A stretch of DNA of 32,115 nucleotides. Source: Poseidonocella sp. HB161398. Lineage in GTDB: Bacteria > Pseudomonadota > Alphaproteobacteria > Rhodobacterales > Rhodobacteraceae. Shown here one piece after another: positions 5,237 through 13,836 of the stretch. The notes under the pieces are model-generated. The model did no database searches. It saw only the letters and a program-made list of their open reading frames with translations, and was not told the DNA's origin. The translations under genes and the position numbers were made by a program. The number at the start of each line of letters is the position of its first letter. Position 1 is the stretch's first letter. The stretch covers positions 1-32,115 of the forward strand of contig NZ_VATA01000065.1 of the NCBI RefSeq assembly GCF_005870025.1. Direction: 5' to 3'.

Positions 5237-6331
5237 TCAGCGGCCCCAGCCGCCTGTGGCCGGGGCCATGCGGTCGCGCCGCGCGCCGGTCTCGCCGTCG
5301 AAGACGTGGCAGGCATCGGGCGGCACCACGATGCGCAGCTGGTCGCCGGGGCGGGCCTCGAAGCTGCGCGCCGCCTTGACCGAGATGATCGCGTCGCCCG
5401 CCGGGACCAGCACCATCACCGCGTCGCCCAGCTGCTCCGTCTCGTAGAGCGGTGCGCCGATCTCGCAGCCGGTGAAGCCGATATGCTCTTCGAGGAGCTG
5501 GGCGTCCTCGGCGCGGAAGCCGAGGATCACCTTGCCGTCTTCGGCCTCGAGCCCCTCGATCTGGACATTCTCGCCGCGGAAGACGCCGCCGCGCACCGTG
5601 CCGCGCATCAGGTTCATGGCGGGCGTTCCGACGAAGCCCGCGACGAAGGCATTGGCCGGGCGCTCGTAGATCTCGCGCGGGCTGCCCGACTGGACGATCC
5701 GGCCGCGGTGCATCACCACGATCCGGTCGGCCAGCGTCATCGCCTCGGCCTGGTCATGGGTGACATAGACCGTGGTCGCGCCGAGGTCGCGGGTCACGTG
5801 GCGGATATGGGCGCGGGTCGAGACCCGCAGCCGCGCGTCGAGATTGGAGAGCGGCTCGTCCATCAGGAAGAGCTTCGGACGGCGGACGATGGCGCGCGCC
5901 AGCGCGGCGCGCTGCTGCTGCCCGCCGGAGAGCGCCGCGGGCCGCTTGCCGAGTTCGGCCTCGAGCCCGGCCCGGGCGGCCGCCGCGCGCACCGCCGCGT
6001 CCTGCTCGGCGCGCTTCATCTTCCGCATCCTCAGCGGGAAGCGGATATTCTCGTAGACCGTCAGGTTGGGATAGAGCGCGTAGTTCTGGAAGACCATCGC
6101 CACGTCGCGGTCGGCAGGCGGCACCCCGGCCATGTCCTGCCCGTCGAAGAGCACGCGGCCGCTGCTGGGGGTCTCGAGCCCGGCGATCATCCGCATCGTC
6201 GTCGTCTTGCCGCAGCCCGAGGGGCCCAGAAGCACCAGGAACTCGCCGCTTTCCACGGCCAGATCCAGCGGTCCCACCGCATCGGCGGCGCCGAAACGCT
6301 TCGACACTTGCTGCAGCTCTATGCGCGCCAT
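5237..6331 (-). CDS. MalK/UgpC-type sugar ABC transporter ATPase
   Basis: A 364-residue ATPase energising carbohydrate uptake at the inner membrane. Walker A GPSGCGKT is at 36-43, Q-loop FQNYALYPNL near 81-90, signature LSGGQQQR at 134-141, Walker B LFLMDEP at 154-160, D-loop SNLDARLR and H-loop His192. Residues after about 240 form the MalK-type OB-fold regulatory domain (GFRAEDAQLL), and overall length is normal for MalK/UgpC. ATG 6331 follows GGAGGA closely. No permease or binding-protein gene lies beside it: the tRNA is on one side and a divergent DgoK-like gene on the other. It is therefore an orphan that may serve transporters encoded elsewhere; the sugar is unknown. Confidence 0.93.
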   Translation of the reverse strand: MARIELQQVSKRFGAADAVGPLDLAVESGEFLVLLGPSGCGKTTTMRMIAGLETPSSGRVLFDGQDMAGVPPADRDVAMVFQNYALYPNLTVYENIRFPLRMRKMKRAEQDAAVRAAAARAGLEAELGKRPAALSGGQQQRAALARAIVRRPKLFLMDEPLSNLDARLRVSTRAHIRHVTRDLGATTVYVTHDQAEAMTLADRIVVMHRGRIVQSGSPREIYERPANAFVAGFVGTPAMNLMRGTVRGGVFRGENVQIEGLEAEDGKVILGFRAEDAQLLEEHIGFTGCEIGAPLYETEQLGDAVMVLVPAGDAIISVKAARSFEARPGDQLRIVVPPDACHVFDGETGARRDRMAPATGGWGR

Positions 6332-6450
6332 ATGGTCCTCCGATGCGCTGTCCCGGGCTTCCCCTAGCCGGAATGAGGGATGGCGTCATCCCCGTTCCCG
6401 CGCCGTCCCAGGCCGGGCTGCGGGCGGACGGAGATCGAGAAAGGCCCGAG

Positions 6451-7263
6451 ATGAAATACCCCGACTGGATCGCGCTCGACACCGACAGGCCGGAGCCGCG
6501 CGCCTGGCAGATGGCCGAGGACCGCGCGCAGGGCGCGGCGACGGCGCTGCCTGCGGGCGGGCTCGGCGCGCTGGCGGAACCGGGCGGGCTGGTGGTGGCC
6601 TGCGGGCCGCTTGCGGGGATTCTCCCCGCGCCCCTGCCGCGCCCCGTGCCGGCCGCGCCGCTGCCCGAGGCGCTGCCGCTGGCGGAGCATCAGGGCGTGA
6701 CGCTGGCGGCGGTGCCCGGGCTCTCGGCCGGGACGCCCGCGCTGATGACCGGGGCCGAGACCCGGCTGGCCGGCTTCCTGGCGCTCAATCCCGGCTGGGA
6801 CGGCGCGGTCTGCCTGGCGGGGGAGGAGACCCACTGGGTGCAGGTCTCCGCGGGCGAGGCGGTCAGCTTCCAGTCCTCGCTGATCGCGCCGCTGCGGCGG
6901 GCGATGGCGGCGGAGACGGCGCCGGGTCCCTGGGACGAGGGGCTGTTTCTCGAGGCGCTCGACCGTACCCGCAGCCGCCCCGAGACGCTGATGTCCGGGC
7001 TCGCCCGCATCCGCGCGGCGGAGCGGCTGGGCGAGGCGGCGCCGGGGGCGGGGCTGTCGCAGCTCGACGGGCTGCTGATCGGCGCCGATCTGGCGGCGGC
7101 GAAGGCCTGGTGGCTGGGCCAGCCGGTCGCGGTGATCACGGCGCGCGAGGCGATCCCGGCCTGGAGCGCCGCCTTCTCCGCCCAGGGCGTCCCGGCGCTG
7201 GCGGCCGAAGAGGCGGCGATGACCGTCGCCGGGCTGGTCGCCGCCTGGAAGCGGCTGGGCTGA
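6451..7263 (+). CDS. DgoK-like (2-dehydro-3-deoxygalactonokinase family) protein, catalytic motifs altered
   Basis: A 270-residue protein whose middle and end match the DgoK kinase family: VPGLSAGTPALMTGAETRLA at 88-106, FLALNPGWDGAVCL at 109-122, and LDGLLIGADLAAAK at 205-218. Family members open with a DWGTS-type phosphate-binding motif followed by RAW; here residues 5-19 read DWIALDTDRPEPRAW, so that motif is gone. The conserved THxKW region is GEETHWVQV (124-132), also changed. It is probably not a working kinase. ATG 6451 is chosen from the family N-terminus, with AAGG nearby. It lies 70 bases before aldose 1-epimerase in the same direction, suggesting a joint role in sugar metabolism. 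Confidence 0.75.
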   Translation: MKYPDWIALDTDRPEPRAWQMAEDRAQGAATALPAGGLGALAEPGGLVVACGPLAGILPAPLPRPVPAAPLPEALPLAEHQGVTLAAVPGLSAGTPALMTGAETRLAGFLALNPGWDGAVCLAGEETHWVQVSAGEAVSFQSSLIAPLRRAMAAETAPGPWDEGLFLEALDRTRSRPETLMSGLARIRAAERLGEAAPGAGLSQLDGLLIGADLAAAKAWWLGQPVAVITAREAIPAWSAAFSAQGVPALAAEEAAMTVAGLVAAWKRLG

Positions 7264-7333
7264 GCGCGCCGGGGCTTGATCTGCGCCGCGCCCCGGGCCA
7301 GACCCGGGCAGGACCCCAGACGGAGCGACGCGC

Positions 7334-8353
7334 ATGATGGCATCCATGATCCCCGGCCTCTATCCCTTCGGCCGCCGCCCGGACGGGCAGGAGGTGCAGC
7401 AGGTGGTTCTGAGCGACGGCACGCTGAGCGTCGCGCTGCTGACCCAGGGCGCGATCCTGCAGGATCTGCGGCTGCATGGCGTGCCCTACGGGCTGGCCGT
7501 CGGCACCGACACGCTGGAGCCCTATCTGGGGCCGATGCGCTCCTGCGGGGCGCTGATCGGCCCGGTGATCAACCGCATCTCGGACGGGCGCGCGGAAATC
7601 GACGGCGAGGCCTTCGAATTCGAGCGCAACCAGGACGGGCGCCATACCCGCCATTCCGGCGCCGCGGGGACGCAGAACAAGCTCTGGCGGATCGGCGAGC
7701 TGGAGGACAGCGCGGTCACGCTGGAGCTGGAGCTGCCCGATGGCGAGGGCGGCTTTCCCGGCAACCGCGCGGTGGCGGCGCGTTTCTCGCTGACCGCGCC
7801 GGGCACGCTGGAGATGCGGGTCGCGGCCACGACCGACCGCGCGACGATCATCAATTTCGCCAATCACGCCTACTGGAATCTCGACGGCACCGAGACCTAC
7901 GAGGGCCACCGGCTGCAGGTTGCGGCCGACCGGCTCTGCGTCAGCGGCCCGGGCTCGCTGGTGACGGGCGAGGTGGCGCCGGTCGAGGGCAGCTTCCATG
8001 ACTACCGCGCGGGCAAGGTCCTGATGCCGGGGCAGGATCCGCAGATCGACCTCAATCTCTGCGTCGCCGACAGGCGCCGGGCGCTGACCGACGTGCTGAC
8101 GCTGACCGGGCGCTCGGGCGTCGAGATGACTGTCGCCACGACCGAGCCCGGCGTGCAGGTCTATGACGGCGCGAATTTCGCCAATGGCGGCGCGCCGGGG
8201 CATGACGGCCGGGCGAACGGCGCCTGTTGCGGGCTGGCGATCGAGCCGCAGGGCTGGCCGGATGCCTGCAGCCATCCGGGCTTTCCCTCGATCCTGCTCG
8301 AGGCGGGGCGTTCGGTGGAGCAGGTCACCGTCTGGCGCTTCTCCGCGCCGTGA
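7334..8353 (+). CDS. galM: Aldose 1-epimerase (galactose mutarotase family)
   Basis: A 339-residue enzyme interconverting alpha and beta anomers of aldoses in the cytoplasm. Family landmarks are IGPVINRISDGR (75-86), the RHSG region with His107, the catalytic acid site NFANHAYWNL with His178, the PQIDLNLC segment with Asp239, and the base Glu304 in LAIEPQGWPDA. Length is normal. Three ATGs lie near the start (7334, 7337, 7346); 7334 is best placed after CGGAG. It probably shares a transcript with the DgoK-like gene 70 bases upstream. The glycosylase gene starts 61 bases downstream in the same direction. Confidence 0.92.
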   Translation: MMASMIPGLYPFGRRPDGQEVQQVVLSDGTLSVALLTQGAILQDLRLHGVPYGLAVGTDTLEPYLGPMRSCGALIGPVINRISDGRAEIDGEAFEFERNQDGRHTRHSGAAGTQNKLWRIGELEDSAVTLELELPDGEGGFPGNRAVAARFSLTAPGTLEMRVAATTDRATIINFANHAYWNLDGTETYEGHRLQVAADRLCVSGPGSLVTGEVAPVEGSFHDYRAGKVLMPGQDPQIDLNLCVADRRRALTDVLTLTGRSGVEMTVATTEPGVQVYDGANFANGGAPGHDGRANGACCGLAIEPQGWPDACSHPGFPSILLEAGRSVEQVTVWRFSAP

Positions 8354-8414
8354 GGGCGGATCCCGCAGGATCCGGAATTGACCGGGACAGGCGGGCCATG
8401 GGAGGCCGGGCGCC

Positions 8415-9047
8415 ATGCTGAGCGAGCGCATCATCGCCGGGCCGGACTGCGTGGCCGAGGGCGCGGCCTTCCTGGCCGCTGCCGAGCCGCGCTTTGCCGC
8501 CGCGCTGGAGCTGACGGGGACGCTGCCGCTGCGGCGGAAGAAGGACGGGTTCGAGCCGCTCCTGTCGGCGATCGTCTCGCAGCAGGTCTCGGTCGCGGCG
8601 GCCGGTGCGATCTGGGGACGGATGAAGGCGGCGCGGCTGACCGGCCCTCGCAAGATCCTGCGGGCCAGCGAGGAGGAGCTGCGCGCCTGCGGACTTTCCC
8701 GCCAGAAGATCCGCTATGCGCGCGAGCTTGCCGGGGCGGGCATCCGCTTCGGCCCCTTGCGCGAGGCGCCGCTCGAGGAGGTGGTGGGCACGCTGGTCGC
8801 GGTGCCGGGAATCGGCCGCTGGACCGCGGAGATCTACGCGATGTTCTCGCTCGGCCGCGCCGATGTCTTCGCGCCCGGAGATCTGGCACTTCAGGAGGCC
8901 GTCCGCCTGCTTTTTGAGCTGGAGGCCCGGCCCGGCGAACGGGTCTTGCGCGATATGGCCGCAGCCTGGAGCCCCTGGCGCGCGGTTGCGGCACGGCTGC
9001 TCTGGGCCTACTACCGGGTGGTCAAGGAACGCGAGGGCATAAGATGA
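8415..9047 (+). CDS. DNA-3-methyladenine glycosylase, AlkA-like HhH-GPD type
   Basis: A 210-residue base-excision repair enzyme removing alkylated bases. The helix-hairpin-helix is VPGIGRWTAEIY (130-141) and the catalytic Asp is Asp156 in APGDLALQ. FEPLLSAIVSQQVS (46-59) is the conserved DNA-wedging region. It lacks the N-terminal TATA-like domain of E. coli AlkA, as is usual for the shorter bacterial form. ATG 8415 follows GGAGG at about ten bases. The stop overlaps the start of the next gene by four bases, so the two are translationally coupled. Confidence 0.92.
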   Translation: MLSERIIAGPDCVAEGAAFLAAAEPRFAAALELTGTLPLRRKKDGFEPLLSAIVSQQVSVAAAGAIWGRMKAARLTGPRKILRASEEELRACGLSRQKIRYARELAGAGIRFGPLREAPLEEVVGTLVAVPGIGRWTAEIYAMFSLGRADVFAPGDLALQEAVRLLFELEARPGERVLRDMAAAWSPWRAVAARLLWAYYRVVKEREGIR

Positions 9048-9718
9048 CGCGCAAGCTGAAGGTCGGCCGGGTGGAACCGCAATCGGGCGAAACGAAGACC
9101 GTCATCGCCTTCCTGCACGGCTATGGCGCCAATGGCGCGGACCTTCTGGGCCTGTCGCAGCCGCTGGCGCCGCATCTGCCCGACACGCTGTTCCTGGCGC
9201 CTGACGCGCCCGAGCCCTGCGCCGGCAGCCCGATGGGCTTCCAGTGGTTCCCGATCCCCTGGATCGACGGATCGAGCGAGGCCGCCGCCCGCGCGGGCAT
9301 GGAAAAGGCGGTGGAGGATGTCCAGGCCTTCATCGGCGACGTGCTGGAAGAGACCGGGGTAAGCCCCGAGAACTTCTACCTTTTCGGCTTCTCCCAGGGC
9401 ACGATGCTGAGCCTTCACGCGGCGCCGCGGCGGGTGCCGCAGATCGGCGGCGTGGTCGGGTTCTCGGGGCGGCTCCTGCAGCCCGAGGCGCTCGCGGCCG
9501 AGGCCGTGTCGAAGCCGCCGGTGATGCTGATCCATGGCGATGCGGACGAGGTCGTGCCCTATGCCGCGCTCGGCGAGGCGGGCGATGTGCTCGGCCAGGC
9601 GGGGTTCCAGGTCTATGCCCACACGATGAAAGGCACGGGCCACGGGATCGATCCGGAGGGACTCGGCGTCGCGCTGGCCTTCCTGCGGCAGTGCATGGAT
9701 GCGCCCAAGCCGGGCTGA
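9044..9718 (+). CDS. Alpha/beta-hydrolase, phospholipase/carboxylesterase family
   Basis: A 224-residue cytosolic esterase of the acyl-protein thioesterase-like family. It has oxyanion motif LHGYGANGAD (24-33), nucleophile Ser117 in GFSQG, Asp168 in HGDADEVVP, and His200 in GTGHGID. No signal peptide is seen. Its ATG lies in the ATGA overlap with the glycosylase gene, so the two are made together, although no shared pathway is obvious. The natural substrate cannot be inferred. Confidence 0.9.
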   Translation: MTRKLKVGRVEPQSGETKTVIAFLHGYGANGADLLGLSQPLAPHLPDTLFLAPDAPEPCAGSPMGFQWFPIPWIDGSSEAAARAGMEKAVEDVQAFIGDVLEETGVSPENFYLFGFSQGTMLSLHAAPRRVPQIGGVVGFSGRLLQPEALAAEAVSKPPVMLIHGDADEVVPYAALGEAGDVLGQAGFQVYAHTMKGTGHGIDPEGLGVALAFLRQCMDAPKPG

Positions 9719-9791
9719 TTGCGGCCCCTGTCACGCTTTCGTCACGCTATCTGGCTAAAACGCAGATGAACTATACCGCATCTTGCGGGGC

Positions 9792-9819
9792 TTGTGCCGT
9801 TCTAAACGCGATATATAGT
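9792..9819 (+). promoter_or_regulatory. Probable promoter of the HNH gene
   Basis: TTGTGC (9792-9797), 16 bases, then TATAGT (9814-9819) in an unusually AT-rich patch 70 bases before the HNH endonuclease start. A small hairpin GCGGGC-AG-GCCCGC (9833-9846) follows in the leader. Confidence 0.45.
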
Positions 9820-9888
9820 CATGACAGCTAGGGCGGGCAGGCCCGCTCTGGTGCCGAGACGGGCAGACAGGGCGAGGACGCTTCACCC

Positions 9889-10473
9889 ATGCAGGCAGAT
9901 TTCAGGACGGCTTTCGTCCGAGAACCGAACAGTCTTAAGAACCATCCGGCGCTGGTGCTGAATGCAGATTACCGGCCGCTTTCCTACTATCCGCTGTCAC
10001 TCTGGCCGTGGCAGGAAGCCGTGAAGGCTGCCTTCCTCGACAGGGTGAACATCATAGCCGAATACGACCACGTGGTCAGAAGTCCGACCATCGAGCTGCG
10101 AATACCGTCGGTCGTGGTCCTCAAAGAGTTCGTCAAACCCCAGAAGCGCGTGGCCTTCACGCGCTTCAATTTGTTTCTGAGGGACGAATTCTGCTGCCAG
10201 TACTGCGGGGCGCGGGGCGATCTGACCTTCGACCACGTGGTGCCGCGGGCGCGGGGCGGGATCACCTCGTGGGAGAATGTCGTGGCCGCCTGCGGGCGCT
10301 GCAACCTGAAGAAGGGCTCGAAGACGCTCAAGCAGGTGGGCTTCTCGCTGCAGAAGCCGCCGCGCCGGCCCTCCTCGGAAGAGCTGCGCAACATGGGCCG
10401 CCGCTTTCCGCCGAACTTCCTGCACGACAGCTGGGTCGACTATCTCTACTGGGATGCCGAGCTGGAAAGCTGA
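9889..10473 (+). CDS. HNH endonuclease family protein
   Basis: A 194-residue protein with a zinc-containing HNH nuclease domain. Cys103/Cys106 (CQYC) and Cys135/Cys138 (CGRC) form the structural zinc site. The catalytic stretch is TFDHVVPRARGGITSWENVV, with His116 and Asn130. The N-terminus (HPALVLNADYRPLSYYPLSL) matches a stand-alone HNH family widespread in alphaproteobacteria and usually chromosomal, so nuclease activity is likely but the biological role is unclear. It has its own promoter and leader and stands alone. The start is ATG 9889; a weak ribosome site is compensated by the conserved N-terminus. Confidence 0.9.
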   Translation: MQADFRTAFVREPNSLKNHPALVLNADYRPLSYYPLSLWPWQEAVKAAFLDRVNIIAEYDHVVRSPTIELRIPSVVVLKEFVKPQKRVAFTRFNLFLRDEFCCQYCGARGDLTFDHVVPRARGGITSWENVVAACGRCNLKKGSKTLKQVGFSLQKPPRRPSSEELRNMGRRFPPNFLHDSWVDYLYWDAELES

Positions 10474-11222
10474 GCCCGCCGCGGTCGGCGGCGCGTGTGC
10501 TGTCCCTGGTGCGGGATACCCTGCGGGCCTGATGTGCGAGGGCGCTCCGGGAGTGCAGGAGCCGCGGCAGCATGCGGACCGGGATGCAGGGCCCGTCCGG
10601 CCGGGTGAAGAGACAGCAGACGGCGCCGGAGGCTGGCCACGTCGCGGCAGTCAGCGGTTCCGTCGGGGTTGCCGCGCTAGAGGTTCCCGACCGCGCGCTC
10701 GTGCCTTGGGGCGCGATCATTCCGCCCTAGCTGATGCGGCCTGCCTCGGGATCGGGCTGCCGCCGGATGACCTGGCCGGTCTCGCAGACAGCAAAGGGAC
10801 CTGGGCTGACCTTGAATGCGTTGCCCATAACTATCGCGCCAGCTAAGGCGGCCCTTCCATCGCCTCGCTTCCGAAGAACACGTCTCCCGGGTCGGCATTT
10901 CCGCGGCATAGCAGCGGTCTGCGCATTGCGGCCACCGTCGATTGCCACGATCGCGAAGGTCCTTCGGGTGCCCTGCAGAGGGAGGCAGCAGATCGTCCGT
11001 CCCCGCTCAAACGCGAACCCGTCATTGTGAGGAACGCCGGCGACTGGCGTCAAATGACTTGAGAGAAATCAATCATGGGACGATGCGGGCGTCTTTGCGC
11101 GGGACGTTGCCAGACAGGCCTGAAGAGATTGTTCAGCGCGGAATTCATGCCCGGCATGCGCGCGGAGCCGACCCGCGGCGGCCCGGTCGAGGGCGCCGCG
11201 GGCGGGATCGGCAGGGGAGGCG
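10474..11222. other. 749-bp stretch without a convincing gene
   Basis: A minus-strand frame (TTG 11053 to 10727) encodes 108 residues with a moderately protein-like first half (FAFERGRTICCLPLQG, FAIVAIDGG), but it has no ribosome site and a poor start. It may be a decayed gene. No repeats, RNA genes or IS ends are seen. The last 170 bases are leader-free downstream sequence of the glycosyltransferase gene. Confidence 0.5.
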
Positions 11223-12956
11223 TTAGGCCGGGACGGCCGTCGCGCCGAGCGCGGCGTCGAGCACCGCGGTGATCTCCGCGGGCGGGTGGCCGTCGGGCCT
11301 GTTCCAGTAGGCCGGCGCCGCCTTGTAGGGCAGGGCCATGTGCATCTGCACCACGCGCAGCACCGCCTGCTCGGGCAGGAGCCGCAGGTCGGGCCCGCCG
11401 GGCTGCCCGGCCGTCTCCTCCAGGTGCAGGGCGGTCGCGCGGGTCAGCAGCCCGGGGCCGGTCTTCGCCCAGGTGATGTCGTTCTCGCGCGCCCGCAGCG
11501 CGGCCAGCGCCATGTCGACCGCCTGCTGCAGCAGCGGGTGCCCGGGCGCGGCGGCCATGACCGTGTTGCCGACCGCGCCGAAGCTTTCGCGGTAGAGCAC
11601 CATCCCCGCGCCGGCACCGCGCAGCGTCTCGGGATCGCCGGCCAGGAGGGTGTCGGCATCGGCATAGATCCCGCCCTCGGCCAGCAGCAGGCAGAGCCGC
11701 AGGAAGTCGCTTTCCTCCGCCGGTCCGTTCGCCAGCAGGAAGGCGCGCAGATGCGCCTCGCCGAAGCGGTCGCGCAGATAGGCGATGGCCGAAGGGCGGT
11801 CGAAGCGGCGGTAGCTGTAGCCGGGAACCGCCTCCCAGCTGGCCATGACCTGCGCGGTGGAGCCCGGTACCTCGACGCTGTCCCAGTACTGCAGGATCCG
11901 GCGCGGGATCCCGCCCGCGCCCGGTCCGGGCTGCGCGGCGGCGGCCTCTGCCTGCCAGGCCCCGACTTTCCGGCGCGCCGGGAAGTAGAAGCCGCGATGC
12001 AGCCCGGCGATGTCCGCGGGGCAGGTGGCGGCGGCCTCGATGCTGTCGAGAAGCTGCAGCTCGGCGAGCTGCGCGCCGAGCTGGCTGAAGCGGAACTGCG
12101 GGACCGCCCGGTCGCTGCGCCCGGTCTGGGCGGCGGCCAGCGGCACCAGCCGCGCGGCCGCGCAGGCATCGCCTTCGGCCAGGGCGAGCATGATCTGGAG
12201 CTGTCCGCCGATCTGGTTCAGCTGCAGTTGCGTCGCGCCGTCTAGCAGCGCCCGCACCTCGCCGAGCCGGCCGAGCGCACTCAGCGCCTGGATGCGCAGC
12301 CGCTGGATGGCCGCGCCCTGGCGCCGGGCGGGCAGCCCGTCGAGCAGGGCCAGCGCCTCGTCCGCCGCGCCGAAGCGGATCATCGCGGCGATCTGCTGGC
12401 GCAGCAGCGCAGAGGCATTGGGCCAGCGGCGGCGGCACATCCGCAGATAGCGCAGGCAGAGCGCGCGCTCTCCGGCCTGCAGCAGCAGCTCGGCCAGCGC
12501 TTCGGCCGCGGCCGGGCTGCGCCGTCCCTGCGGCACGCGCCGCAGCCTTGCCAGCGCTCCGGACGGGCCGTGGAGCAGCATGAGGCTCCGGCAGCGGAAG
12601 GCCGGCCGGTCTGCATCCGGCACCTTCGCCTCGAGCAGATCCCGCAGCCGGGCGGAGCGCCGCGCATCGCCCGCGGCATGCGCGCTGCGCAGCAGGTGGA
12701 GCGCCAGGCCGATCGGGATCCGGTCGCGGGCCAGTGCGGTGTCCAGCACCGTGGCGGCGAGGCGGAACGTCCCGGATTTCTCGGCCAGGCCCACGAGCGC
12801 CAGCAGCTGATCGGGCATCCAGTCCGCGCCCGGCGGCTCGATCCGCTCGAGCACGTCGCGCAGCCTTGCGATGTGGCCGGCCTGCAGGCAGAGGCGGCCA
12901 TAGGCGAGAAGAACCGGGGGATTGACGCGCCCGGGCGCAGGGGTTCCAGAGGTCAT
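11223..12956 (-). CDS. Glycosyltransferase with helical-repeat N-terminus and GT32-like DxD domain
   Basis: A 577-residue protein. Residues 10-310 are helical, Leu/Ala/Arg-rich TPR-like repeats (LLAYGRLCLQAGHIARLRDV and similar). Residues 348-550 are a glycosyltransferase of the capsular-polysaccharide/OCH1 (GT32-like) type: PRRILQYWDS (351-360), a VPGYSYRRFDR segment, DFLRLCLLLAEGGIYADADT with DxD at Asp433/Asp435, and a late HM/W region. It probably transfers a sugar from a nucleotide donor onto a surface glycan or protein. There is no signal peptide or membrane segment. ATG 12956 overlaps the stop of an upstream small frame by four bases, fixing the start. Confidence 0.82.
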   Translation of the reverse strand: MTSGTPAPGRVNPPVLLAYGRLCLQAGHIARLRDVLERIEPPGADWMPDQLLALVGLAEKSGTFRLAATVLDTALARDRIPIGLALHLLRSAHAAGDARRSARLRDLLEAKVPDADRPAFRCRSLMLLHGPSGALARLRRVPQGRRSPAAAEALAELLLQAGERALCLRYLRMCRRRWPNASALLRQQIAAMIRFGAADEALALLDGLPARRQGAAIQRLRIQALSALGRLGEVRALLDGATQLQLNQIGGQLQIMLALAEGDACAAARLVPLAAAQTGRSDRAVPQFRFSQLGAQLAELQLLDSIEAAATCPADIAGLHRGFYFPARRKVGAWQAEAAAAQPGPGAGGIPRRILQYWDSVEVPGSTAQVMASWEAVPGYSYRRFDRPSAIAYLRDRFGEAHLRAFLLANGPAEESDFLRLCLLLAEGGIYADADTLLAGDPETLRGAGAGMVLYRESFGAVGNTVMAAAPGHPLLQQAVDMALAALRARENDITWAKTGPGLLTRATALHLEETAGQPGGPDLRLLPEQAVLRVVQMHMALPYKAAPAYWNRPDGHPPAEITAVLDAALGATAVPA

Positions 12957-13198
12957 GCCGCCCGGCGCCCCGCCGCGAAGAGCTCCAGCGCGCTGGCGAT
13001 GCCGCTGCTCTGGCCGGAGATGTCCGGATCGAGCGGTGGCGCCTCGCCCGGAGCCCATGCCGCCCGCGGGTCGGCGGCGATGCCCAGGCGTAGCTCCTTG
13101 CTGCGTGCGTCGCCTGTCTTGCTGTCGGGAAGGGTCGGGCGCAGCGCATGAAGATGCGCCCCGATAAGCGAATGCCCGGCTTCTGCGTCGGCCGCCAT
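12953..13198 (-). CDS. Small unknown protein coupled to the glycosyltransferase
   Basis: An 81-residue frame from ATG 13198 ending in an ATGA overlap with the glycosyltransferase start. It has no recognisable domain. The first half is mixed polar (AGHSLIGAHLHALRPTLPDS) and the last part is a likely helix (SSGIASALELFAAGRRAA). The overlap and the AT-rich sequence immediately upstream (13200-13240), fitting a promoter/leader, support a real two-gene unit. It might be a partner, acceptor or leader peptide for the transferase. The ribosome site is weak. Confidence 0.55.
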   Translation of the reverse strand: MAADAEAGHSLIGAHLHALRPTLPDSKTGDARSKELRLGIAADPRAAWAPGEAPPLDPDISGQSSGIASALELFAAGRRAA

Positions 13199-13836
13199 AA
13201 TCAAAAGTCCATGTAAAAATCACAAATATCGAACCTTAAAAGGGACAAGCCTCGATACTTGTCAAGCGGGCTGGGAACCGGACGGTCCGTGTGTCGCGGG
13301 AAATGGCGTCGGAATGACGCAATGTTGAAGTGTCTGACATGCCGCGATTTTCTGCACAGGCACCGCCGGGACCCGCCGTAAGATGCGTTCCGGGGGCAGG
13401 GCTCTGCCTGCGGTGGAAGGCGCGATTCGACTGTATCCGTTCCGTGGTCCGCGCGCCTTCGGACGGGGTGCTGCGCGGGGATGTGAAGGCGCCGGGCCGC
13501 GCGCCGCAATGCGGCCTGGCTCCGCCGCCTCCCGGGCCCGGCCGCCAGATGACAGGCCGTGGACCGGCGGCCTCGGCCGATGGCAGGGCAGTTGCGCCCG
13601 GTCGCTGCGACGGCGCATGCGGGACGGACCGGTTGCCGGCGCAGGGTTCAGATGGCGCAGTCCCGGCGGGGGAAGGCGTTCCGGATCCCGAGGGGAACGC
13701 ATCTGGGCTGGCGTCCGGCGTCCGGGCGGACCGGCTGCTGTCGGCGACCGCAGTCCGGCTCCATCATCCCCGGAGGAAAAACGTGGTCCTTCCAAGAGGC
13801 GCTTCCCCGCTTCGCCTCCGCGCTGGCGGAGGGCAG
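13199..13836. other. Long intergenic stretch with AT-rich leader
   Basis: Positions 13200-13260 are AT-rich compared with the surroundings and probably hold the promoter of the minus-strand small gene plus glycosyltransferase unit, but I could not place confident hexamers. The remaining 570 bases have open frames on both strands typical of high GC and show no recognisable product, repeat or RNA. Confidence 0.5.
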
